Shown here: positions 13,001 through 25,000 of the stretch, one piece after another
Layout of the letters: the number at the start of each line of letters is the position of its first letter
Numbering within the stretch: the first letter of the stretch is position 1
Made by a program: the position numbers and the translations under genes
Origin: Corbicula japonica
Lineage: Eukaryota; Mollusca; Bivalvia; Venerida; Cyrenidae
Reading direction: 5' to 3'
Assembly: GCA_038501625.1 (NCBI GenBank)
Contig: JAZAYU010000258.1
Location: 499,001-563,000, forward strand
Length of the DNA stretch: 64,000 bases
Notes under the pieces: model-generated
What the model was told of the DNA's origin: nothing
The model's database searches: none
Seen by the model: only the letters and a program-made list of their open reading frames with translations

Positions 13001-16000
13001 CGTAAAAAATTCTATTTGAACTTATAATTAGTTTATTTTGATATTAACTTTGTTTTATTTGTTGGTGTTAACAGTTAACGTTTTTTTCAGGTTACAGGAG
13101 CAGATAAATCAATCAAAACAGAATTCAGGAAGGTAAAATTGTAGCTCGTTTGCGTTTTTATTTATGTCCCTTGCGCTTGAGTTTTTCTCTTACATTAAAC
13201 CAACTCGACAATAAAAATTAGTTTGAACCTTAAGCATTCTAAGCTTTCACCAGGTTGGATAAAGTTTATTCTTATAGGGCCTTCAACAAGTACGTTTTAT
13301 TTCATTCCGACAAAACAACATATTGTATAAACTGCAAATATTTTGGCAAAGCTGCTTCAGAATTTTGTCACTTAATATGAAATATAAAACTATGAAGGGA
13401 GTCTGAAAGCTTACAACATCACCATGTATTTAAAAAAGCTGTCACGATTCGACTGAGTTTGCTTATGAAAGCTGCAAGAAATGCAAAACGTAAAGTCTAC
13501 AAAAATAGAAATACTAGTCTATTTTTTGTTTTGTTTTTTAAATTGATGACATTATGAACTTAAGCCGTACTTCACTTTCTACCTGTTGGCATTCTGGGAG
13601 TAAAGTTTTAATGGGAATATTCTCGATATAGAGCTCTAGTTACTTTTTAAAGACAACAAAATTTCAAATAATTCTGTATAGTATGTAAATTCATTCCATT
13701 TCTATGAACACTTAAAAGTCAAGATTATACTCGATATAGTCAAACAGGACTAGCGCGTATAAGCCATTTTAATTGAGTCACAAAGAGGAGCTTTACTCTG
13801 AAATGTTACACAAAAACACTCACAAACCTTAGAACAAATAACAACAACACTATCCAATGTTTACAGGCAGTCATAGTAAAAAGAAATACAATTCAATTCT
13901 GATTAACAATGTTTAACAATTTTTACAAATATAACATACAACAACAGTTTAATACCATTGTTCAACTGTTCACGGAATATCAGATACAGCCGTCACTGTA
14001 AATTGTTAATGTACTATTGTAATCCCCTGTATAAAAATTAACTAAAATATGTGTATTTTGTAGTGCTATAGAACTGCAAAAAGGGATAGAAGAATTAAAG
14101 ATGCAGTATGAAAAAGAGTTAGAAGAAGTAAAGCTGCATCACGAACAAGAAAAATACGAAATGTAAGTTCTGTGCATTGTGTTTTGATGTTGCTGCTGTG
14201 CCGCTGTTGTTGTTGTATTTGTTGTTGTATTTTTTCTTTTTGTTATTGTTGTTATTATTGTTGTTTGTTAACAAATACGTAAATTCACTCATCTTGCAGA
14301 GAGTCGAACATGGCAAAACACGAGAATGACGTAATAATGTATTGGAAAGGAATTGTTAGCAACATAGAAAAAGAGTAAGTATCATAAAATGGCTTGAAGT
14401 TATCTGGAAAGTGTTTGACATGCTTCGATCTTAAATTGATCATATTATCATTACGATGAGTGTTAGAAAACTTTTGCAAACACATTTTATACTCGAATAC
14501 CACGAGTAAAGTACGAACTGGTCTTTCGTCATATGATATAATTATGCTATAATTGAAATCCACAAACAGGTTCGTTTCAATTTTGATAGCCCCAGGTGTT
14601 TTTATATATACTTTGTTGAAAATGTTAAGAAAACGAATAGAAAATGTCACTGAAATCAGGGGTAACATGTATATAATGCAAGACCGCTGTAAGTTGGGTT
14701 TGAGTGTCAAATCAATACAATTATGAGATACGTGTTGTTTACGGGAATATAAGCATGTCACTTTCCACAGTTTGTAAGTGGTTTACTTAGTTCCGTTCTG
14801 GTCTCGACTCAATCAAAAGTCTTACACATGAAGATCTAGATCTGCTACCGAAACAAACAACAATATAATCCCGTCACAGAGAAAAATGTGCTTTTGACTT
14901 TCAGACAGGAAACACATGATAATCTAGGAACTGCATCTCTTTACTTTATTTTGATATTAAGGTAAATGTGTTATATTATGGCCTTCCAAATTACTGTGAA
15001 TAATGACATTGAGTTTATCAATTTTCTTAATATTATATACTTTTCTTGCAGGAAATTGGCATTACAACAAGGAATTGTACACAAGGACAATGATAAAAAG
15101 AACTTAAGGGAGCAAATTGAGAACTACGTTTCGGCGTATAAGCTGTAGGTGTCTTTGGATGATATATATTTGCAACAACTTCACTCCATTTTATCTGCAA
15201 TTGTAATTATTTCATGTGATGGTGCCATCGCGGGGTTTTTACGACACGCACAGTGTACAGCCTGGAGATTTTGTTTTCCTGAGTGTAATACATGTATATC
15301 TCTACAATATGGATTTCATCAACTATAAATTTTAACCATCGGTCTAGTTGTAACTTTTTTACATTTTTTTTTCAAAATATTGAAAATTTTGTATTAAATT
15401 AATCTGATCATTACAATTGGTCATTACAATTTGGCAAAGCGGACTCGCTTGATAAATACCGCAAACCTTCCAAGGCAGACAACTTTGCACCGATTCCATC
15501 CATGTCTTGGTTAGAAGGGACCCAGTGTTCTAACATGTTTAATACATATATATGCTATTCGTAGCTTAACCCCCAATCTCACTTAAGCCCGATCTTTAGA
15601 TCTGAAGACGGCCCGCTGACACCGTACATAAGCTATCGCGGTTTTCCACGATTACTATTTTTAGAAATTGTCAACACATGAAGCATATATAACGCTCGCA
15701 ATTTGATATGAAGATGTCCTTACATTAGAAATGAATGCACTACTACATAAACACGTATATCTTCAGGAAAATATGTCTAACGCAGGCTTTCAACACTTTT
15801 CATGGTTTAAACTACTATATCTTTCACTATTGCGATTTTGTTGGCGACAATCTGATTGGTTTAAAGGGTAAGTGATAAAAGCATGTTTAAGTTACTCTTC
15901 GTCAAATCCTGATAGCGCAGCGGTTTTCATGAACTGATTTTAATTTGATAGCTGAACCGCCTGGTCTGAGGCCAAAAGGATGCTTGCTGATAAAACTTTC

Positions 16001-19000
16001 CGTTTTCAATCCAGGGTTTGGGGCTCGCACGTATTAATAGCTATCTACAGATACAAGTCTGTTATGAAAGCCCAAAGAGATTTTCTAATTCCAACAGTGG
16101 CTTAACCAGACTTACCATTATAAGTTACCATTTTAACAAAGACATTTTCAATATTATCATCATCATGATCGTCATCATCATCATCATGATCGTCATCATG
16201 ATCGTTTCATCTTTAACGGTTAGTTACTCTTGACTCGAATTAAGAACTGGCAGAACAATCAAATGTTTTATACAGTTGGTTATTAGACACAAATAACATG
16301 AAAAGATAACGAGATAACGAGAATTATAAACCGCACTTTTCTAGAAAACAACTAACTATATTAAATAAAGTTTGCAAACATGTTTTGACTATGTTGAATA
16401 ACATCAGGTTGGAGAAACCCAAATTTTGAAGTTAACCATTAACGTATATTAAATGTTGACCAATACATTTTAGGTAATAAAGTTCGAAATTAGCACGATT
16501 TCACGCCTTGAACATTACGCCATGAAAGCGGAGCCTCTGTTTATTTACGCGAGGTTAAGATGAAGAATCAGCTCCTTCAATTTATACTATTCAAAGTTTA
16601 CTAAGCACGAAGACTATTGTATACATATCTTTTGGTGTATGCCTGATATTAGTTTTATTTTTATGTACATGTGTATGCCTGATATTAGTTTTATTTTTAT
16701 GTACATGATTCGTAATTAATAAAACAACTGAGACAAATGCTTAAACAGGTATAATATATTTTCGGGTTAATTTAGAATTGAATAGGATGATGTTGAAGAT
16801 TGGTAATTGTGACTAAAGTCATGTTTTTGCCAGGAACATAATCGATGTCTGCATCCGATAAATAAATATCTTCTAACATTCTTATTTGCCATCAGTCATA
16901 AACGTTCATAAACAAAATATCATTTATTAAAAATGGATATTATCCAGTAATATAATTAAACTATGAGAACAATAACGTTATCTTGCATGAAGACCGGGTT
17001 ATATGAGTATGAGTAACTGCTGTTTATTGTTTAACTAAATTTGCATATATGACGACTGATTATTAAATGATATCAACTCTCTTTTTGTGATATTTTGTTC
17101 AATCATATTTATTACTTCACGGGTTAAACTTTATAGATCTACAGACAGCAAACGTTAGAATTACCATTTATATAGGTCCTGTTCGTATTTTGTGCATATG
17201 TTCTTATTTTTCAACAATACTTTATTATCCTTTTAGAGAACACAAAGAGTTTGAGGATGCTAAACAGGATTTCAAAACTAGAATAAACAACTTAGAGAAA
17301 GATATAGGAGCACTGAAGGTTGAAAAGGTTGAAAGCGACAATCTAGCATCTAAAGGTCAAAATATTATTACACAGAAGGAGAGAGACATATGGCAATATC
17401 AACAGCATATTCAGCTATTGCAAACTGATCTTAATAATCACATCACTACAATAAAATCGCTGGAAAAAGAAAAAAAGGACCTCAAATTGAGGTAAGTAGA
17501 GAGCTTTAAAAATCTAAACTTATATACGGGATATCAAAGAATTGTTCTTCAGGCCTTTTGTGTTTTATGATAATTTATGACTTTACCTTCGATAAGATTG
17601 CCAAAATCATCCAACCGTTTCATGTTTTAAAGAAGGAGCTCATGTTTATGTTAAGAATTTACTTAAGAAACGATTTCCGTGGGTTTATTGTATCAAAAAT
17701 GTGTTACTGAAAACTGGTCTGATTAACATATGGGAAACACCACGTATTTGCAAATACCAAGTGGCTGAAACTAACAGTCAAACAAAACCTGGCAGTTGGT
17801 CAAGAGTACCAGTAAATCAACGTTTTTGTACGACATGTGAAGGTAAATTAGAAGACGAATTCCATTATCTATTCCAGACCTAATACTTTTAAAATGGATC
17901 AACTTCTAAACACAAATAACCAAAAGGATTAAAGCAACCTGTGCAAATTTATAAAAATCATTATTAACTATCGCTTTTAAATATACATTACTTTATACTG
18001 GTAAAACATGAGAATGCTACCATTTTAGTAACATTTCGTTCAATGTTAACATTCAGACGTAAATTAGTGTGCTTAAATACCTGTATTGTGTTTGTTTAAA
18101 ACTAAATATAGTTACATGTATTAGTATTTGACTCTCCGTATATTATTATCTAATAATCTCATAAAAGTTTCTGTTAACGTTAATATACTAGTTTGTAAGG
18201 CTCGAAAATATCAGTCATGTACATCCTCATTTTGTCATAATTTGCATAAGAGAATAAAAGGTTTTTGACTTGACTTGAATTGTTTAAAATAATAACTATT
18301 GTGTTAAACTTTACTCTTCCATAAAATATTATGTTATTGTTGTAGGCACGAATCTTTCAAAACATTTTATTATGTAATTGCTATCAAAGGACATGTCCAT
18401 ATTAAGTAACATAAGTGCCAAATTCTTAAGGCCATGTTCACATTTGCCATTTCTTAATATTTCTTCATCAATCTTTCAAATTATCATAACAATTCTCATT
18501 ATAATGGCATGTTCTTTAGGTCAATATGCAGTTATGCCCCTTTGTGTACTGGCATTTTTATTTCGACATAGAACAAGTCACAAGTGTTCAGCTGAACACC
18601 CATCTAGTATAATGTTTAAGGCGTTTATGTTGTTGTAATTTTAATTGGTCTTATTTCAAACTTATCTCGCTATAATGCTTATTTAACCTTTATCTACGAA
18701 TGTGATTTGTGTCCATGAGATACATTTTCATTTAATTACACCACAATTCTTTGAAAATATGATATGAGAATTATTTTACATGTTTTGTAAAACAAACAAC
18801 TCAACATTATATATGTTTGTATGTTCATACGACATCGTTATCTTTAGATTGAGTAAGTAAGCCGATGCCAATCTGACTTACAACAATCCAAATATCGCCG
18901 ATCTCAGTGACGAGAATCGTCCCACCAAACTTGCCGAGGAATTCTCGGAGCTCTACGATAACGAATGGAGGGATGCTTTTGAAGTGGTAGAAATGGAAAA

Positions 19001-22000
19001 TGAAAGAGAAAAGACCCAGTTTATGCTCCACATTTTGATGGTATATTTTGCAACTTAGATCTTACAATTCATGTAGACAGGTAGACATGTTTCTCTTCGT
19101 AATGGATCATTAAATAATTGACGTTTGCAGAATAATTTCTTTCAAATTTAATGACTAATAAACGGATTTGCATTTTTTAGTTAAAGGTACAAAGAGTCAA
19201 AATTCAGTAAATTAAATCTGAAAATAATTATAATCCTTATCCTGCCACTAACTTTTTGCGTTTGAACTTTGTAAATACATAAAACAAAGAGTATTAACTT
19301 CGCTTCGTCAGACTGGTTAAACGCGTCACATGCAAAACGATTTAATTCGACGACATTAATATTTTTTATATTTTGCGTTGTAACTGACTGTAAATCAAAA
19401 TTGGTATGATCAATGATACGTCAACAGGATTCTTGAGTCTGAAAGATTCTTGAGAAATTAAAGCTTAATTTTAGTAATGAGTAGCAATATCTAATAAAAC
19501 AATGTTGGTACTATATCACACTTTAACATTATAGTCAACCGAAGGTGGATCTTATCTAAACTCACAAAGTATATAAAATTAACTAAACGAAAGCTGGATA
19601 GTTATTATGTTGTATCTCCATTCGGAAATCCAACAAAATGCGCATAAATCACTTATGTACGTCATTCCTACCTATTCTGTCATTGAAATTCTACGCTACA
19701 AGTCGGGAGAACCACTTTATTGGAGAGGTAGAAGTTAGCAACTACGGTGCATAATTAAATTGTCCTGTGACTTCATTTTAAAGGAGTACCCATTATCGTT
19801 ACAATAAAAAAATGGTTTTTTAGAGTGCAAGTCAGTTATGTTATGATACATCAAGACATCATATGGATGCAATTAAAAGCAGCTTATCAACACTCGTAAT
19901 ACGAGATGTTTGGACAGAACAGGAAGGGAAACCGGAGGAAAATGTTAAAGGTGCAACAGCTTCAACACAGGTACAGCATACAGTTTTGTTGGTAAAGTGT
20001 TGTTACAAAACAGCATAATGAAAATAGAAGATGAATTCTTATTCGATTTCTTCATTTATGTACTTGGGGTCCGCAGATTCGATGTTCTCTGAAATCCTAT
20101 ATATATTCCAAATATAACTGTTTTAAATCAGTTCTTGTTTGCTGATCTCAGATTGTTGCTCGAAGAATTATTAAATGCTTAGCAGCAATAGCGTTGTTAA
20201 TGGTTCCGAATGTTATGTTAAACTTGACTAGCAGTTACGGAAGAATGGCGTAGGTGGAAATGTTGCGAGTCTGAAAAAAATGATTTTAAAAATGAAATTC
20301 ACATGTAGATCTATATCAGGAATGGCCACATCCAGCAGACACAGCCTCTCCACACAGCAAAAGAGTAGAGAGAAATGAGAATGGTTATAGTTTATTTGTT
20401 TATTTAAGGTTTCATATACAATTTATCCTAAATGATATTACATCTGCTAAAGAATGATAACCATTTTAAGGTTTTGAATAGCTCATACGTTTGGTTTGTG
20501 TAAGGTAAAGTTTGCCCCGAATTGTTAGGGCAGTCAAGTTTATTATTAATCTTTAATTCTATTTAGTGCTGATTTTTGCATGACAATGACTCCAAATGAC
20601 ACATCGAAAGCTTAAAAAATAATTGCTTTATTTCAGTCATATGGAAATAGGATTGTTGTTTATAATTATGAAATTTTAGACCATACTTTTAAACACGTTC
20701 AAATAATAATATTATATTTAAATTTATTTCCAGTTTAGTGCAATTTGTCTATATAAATTCCCAGTAACTTGTAGCATCTATCTGTTTGAATTCGAACCGT
20801 GTCGGTTATAGTTTCAAATCATTTTCATAAAAATTACCTAAATGTTATCGTTATACACCTAGTCTTTGACGCATTTACAGCCATGATATTTTTGTAGCAT
20901 CAGTTGTATATTAAATAAGGATTAGTCCGTATTTTTTTCTATTCCTGATATGCATATTTTACATGAATCATCTGCATTTTGCCGATTTGTGACAAAATAT
21001 TTAAAGATATTCCCATAAAGTACAGTATGAACAGGTTACAATCGCGAAAGACAGTTGTATAAGTGGTATCCAAACACCATTCAAAACCAACGAGGCAGAT
21101 GGTGTTTATAATGTGGATAGAAAGGCAAAAGATCACACTGTTTGGAACGCGGGTGGTACCGAGCAAAATGCTGAGGGTAATTCTAATGACAACTCGGTAA
21201 GAGAGAACACACCCGATGGCATAAATACTGACAACCGTCCAAAAGACGATAACGCAAAACACCAAACGGAAAGGAAAATGGTCAAAATGGTAAGAAATTA
21301 CAATTTCAAATTCATACACACAACTAGTTTTGCGAAGGCTGTTCGGAAATTATCGAGACACCGAAAATAACTAGTGACGTGATAATAAAAATTACACCAT
21401 AAAATTCCTGCACTTTATTACTATCACCACGCACATCTAGTCACTGGTTTCGGAAATATAGGACCTCGAAATATCCAGAATAAGCTGACGTCCTGAACGT
21501 GACAGACTCGCTATATGTAAGGCGCGCTATGTGCGTTCAACTAGAACGCTCATTAATTGTCGTTCACCCACTTCACAAGTTGCTCACTTCAGCTTATTGA
21601 ACTTGTCGAACTTGGTGGCTCTCCACTCTTCTGTTACATAGGTAAAACATTTAAGTCCGTAGGAGCAAAATATGGATTGAACGGCGCATCAATAAATCAA
21701 TGTTTGAATCCCAGAACACGGCTTTCTACCTTGGAGTCATAGCTGCTGTATGAGCTTGGTGGAACAAGAAATTGTCGGGCTGTTATAATAGTCGCTTTTT
21801 CCGGATTGCATTGGTAAAGTCGCTCCTAATGACATAAAAAACAACAACAAGAGCAATACACAAATTTTTAAAGTAAAATTCATAAGTGTTATTTAAACAT
21901 TATGTTGCTGAATCACTATGTTGTAAAATCTAAGCAGCGTTTTAACTTCTTGAAGATAATTAATTGACTAAAAACAATTCAGCCAACATTTGAGTATGTA

Positions 22001-25000
22001 ATGCGTATTTACGGTTTGATCATCTAGAACAATATGTGTCAAGAGAATGTCCTTTATGTCTATGAGCATAATGCGAAATTGCTTTAATGCTGACTTGCAT
22101 ACCCGTATCTTCTCAGGGAAAAAATCAGTCCTTGAAAGGAACCTTTTATCATTTTTCTCGTTTTTGAAGGCTTGCTATTCGAAAACTCCTTTGCCGGTAA
22201 AAGTAAGTAGCCACGCGACCAATGTATTGTCTGTTTTTAGAAATAGCTGATGCGTTGTTGCAAAGCCGATGTCATTTTGCTGGGCAATATCTCCGAAAAT
22301 CATTTGCGCAATGCATTTGCAACTTCTGACGTAAGTGACTCTGTAATAATCGTCGTTCTTTCGACGCCTTAAGAACTTTACGATACAGACGGATATTCGA
22401 CAAAACCCGCCTGTGCCACCGATTAGCAAGGGCACAAGAAACGCTGCTACCACTCTGAGTCATTTCCGACGTCTTCTTTATTTTTTTATTCCTTATTCGG
22501 CAAATAATTTAGAAATGAATGCTTTATCGTCTTGACGCCGATTTCCACGATGGCGTTAAGATACGAATTCCAGTAAACGCTGATAACATACTAACTGTTG
22601 ATGCCAACTTTTTACCCAAATTTAACCGATTGACATCCTTACCATTTCACTGAAACGAAGTTAATTTAATTGACATATTCCCGTTTTTGTATTATTTTTT
22701 GACTGATTTATTCAATAACATAGACGTTTTTCAACTGTTCCAGCTTTCTCCAGGAAAACCGGTCTGCCACTGATAAAATATGAGTTACGACCTAACTAAA
22801 TAAATAAAGTTACACTTGTTGTTCTCTAGTAAAAGTTGGTATAATTTCATGTTGGCTTATCTCACGTTTTGTACATTTCTGCTCGTCAGTGAGTAAATTA
22901 ACGAGCACTTATTTTCATGTCTACGATAATATTCTTCAAACGAAGTGAAAAAACAAATTTGCCATTTGTGATAGATGTCTAAACTGTTTCTTTCTAAATG
23001 ATTAGCAATTTTATTTGTTACCGCAGACCTAGGTCTTCCTTAGAAGGGGGACATCTTTCAATGATTCGTGACCTGAACGGAATTAAGTTAATCACCTATA
23101 TACTGTGGAAAATGACATTCGTTTATTTCTATAAACTAGTGATGAAAATTGGACGGCTAAAGTGGAATCGATTAATCGGTCCGATTCTCATACCTGTCCG
23201 ATCCAATTAATCGGAAAGAATCGGAATCAGACGTCTTCAATGTCCTGTAGTGTACATTTTGTACCAAAAGCACACCTGTCTCAATACTTTCATATTATTA
23301 TAGGACTACTTTTATTTTTTTAGTTTGCAAGATTAATGACACAACTGCTTGTTGTACAGCATTGACCTGTTGTTGTTTTTTCAGGTAAAAAGAGCCTCCA
23401 AACTTTTTTTTCAATTTCGAAGATGTGAACATTATTATTATTTAGCTCGTCAAAAATAAAATCCGAAAATTTTTCACAATTCTTAAATGTGGGTGGGGTA
23501 CCTTTGTTGCTGTAATAAGTTTTGAAGCATATTCTACAGGTAGCTTTGGATGTGTCGAGGTTTTCCTTAACTATCGCCAAACCCCTGGTTTCATATAAAA
23601 AACAAAATATCGCCAATCATCTGATGCTGTATTAACAGGGCTTTTGAAAAGTTGATTATTTTTTCGATCACGGATAGGCCATGTTTTCTCTATGTTTAAG
23701 AGCAGTTATATCTAAAAGAAACAAGAGGTGTTTGTCAAACACAAATGCCCACCCCCTGACGTGCAAGTGATATCTATTAGCATTGAATTTAAATTTTTGT
23801 ATGCAAAGGCCACTGTGACCTTGACCTTTGACCTACTGATCCTAAAATCAATAGGGTTCTTCTATTGGTCATGACCAACCTCCACACCAAATATGAGGAC
23901 TGTATCACAAAGCGTTGTCTAGTTATTGATCGGACAAGGTTTTTGTGGTCAAGGCCACTGTGACCTTGACCTTTGACCTACTGACCCCAAAATCAATAGG
24001 GGTCTTCTACTGGTCATGACCAACCTCCACACCAAATATGAGGACTGTATCACAAAGCGTTGTCTAGTTATTGATCGGACAAGGTTTTTGTGGTCAAGGC
24101 CACTGTGACCTTGACCTTTGACCTACTGACCCCAAAATCAATAGGGGTCTTCTACTGGTCATGACCAACCTCCACACCAAATATGAGGACTGTATCACAA
24201 AGCGTTGTCTAGTTATTGATCGGACAAGGTTTTTGTGGTCAAGGCCACTGTGACCTTGACCTTTGACCTACTGACCCCAAAATCAATAGGGTTCTTCTAC
24301 TGGTCATGACCAACCTCCACACCAAATATGAGGACTGTATCACAAAGCGTTGTCTAGTTATTGATCGGACAAGGTTTTTGTGGTCAAGGCCACTGTGACC
24401 TTGACCTTTGACCTACTGACCCCAAAATCAATAGGGGTCTTCTACTGGTCATGACCAACCTCCACACCAAATATGAAGACTGTATCACAAAGCGTTGTCT
24501 AGTTATTGATCGGACAAGGTTTTTGTGGTCAAGGCCACTGTGACCTTGACCTTTGACCTACTGACCCCAAAATCAATAGGGGTCTTCTACTGGTCATGAC
24601 CAACCTCCACACCAAATATGAGGACTGTATCACAAAGCGTTGTCTAGTTATTGATCGGACAAGGTTTATGTGGTCAAGGCCACTGTGACCTTGACCTTTG
24701 ACCTACTGACCCCAAAATCAATAGGGGTCTTCTACTGGTCATGACCAACCTCCACACCAAATATAAGGACTGTATCACAAAGCGTTGTCTAGTTATTGAT
24801 CGGACAAGATGTGGTCTACGGACCGACCGACCGACCGACCGACCGACCTACCGACCGACCGACATGTGCAAAGCAATATACCCCCGCTTCTTCGAAGGGG
24901 GGCATAATAACACAAAGAAGATTTAAGCGCGAAAAGATATACACTGGACTGTCACCGTGTCGGAGACATCTGTCAATTGTCTTCAAAGTGGGTTTAACTT

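Larger units (their letters stand above)
13133..17236. other. Introns 3-6; simple repeats only
   Basis: Contains a TTG/TTA-rich stretch in intron 4 (about 14205-14270), an ATC/ATG simple repeat (about 16158-16206) and a perfect 36-bp tandem duplication at 16635-16706. A weak tRNA-like pair (GATAGCGCAGCGGTT near 15912 and TTTTCAATCC near 16005) was seen but not called. Confidence 0.45.
23718..24910. mobile_element. Pearl-type tandem-repeat element nested in the hAT element
   Basis: Begins with a small hairpin GTGTTTGTCAAACAC (23729-23743), carries about seven 145-bp tandem units, then a (GACC)n run, and ends with a strong hairpin CCCCCGCTTC/GAAGGGGGG (24881-24902) just before GGCATAATAA. Tandem core plus a (GACC)n tail is the layout of bivalve Pearl elements, which have been compared with non-autonomous Helentrons; the terminal hairpin fits that. 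No protein is encoded. Confidence 0.75.

Noticed and set aside
14119..14761. Minus-strand frames across 14.1-14.8 kb
   Set aside because: Antisense shadows of coil exons 4 and 5 and of TTG-rich simple repeats.
15910..16016. tRNA-like A and B boxes
   Set aside because: Spacing of about 90 bp and poor B-box match; no cloverleaf can be drawn.
18346..18412. Extra exon of the Mieap-like gene
   Set aside because: Acceptor-like site, but no good donor before the in-phase TAA and no family-like sequence.
22175..22463. Minus-strand frames with a basic stretch
   Set aside because: Two overlapping frames, no recognised domain and no splice support; possibly a transposon relic but unassigned.
23795..24810. 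CRISPR array
   Set aside because: 145-bp contiguous tandem units without unique spacers, in a eukaryotic transposon.
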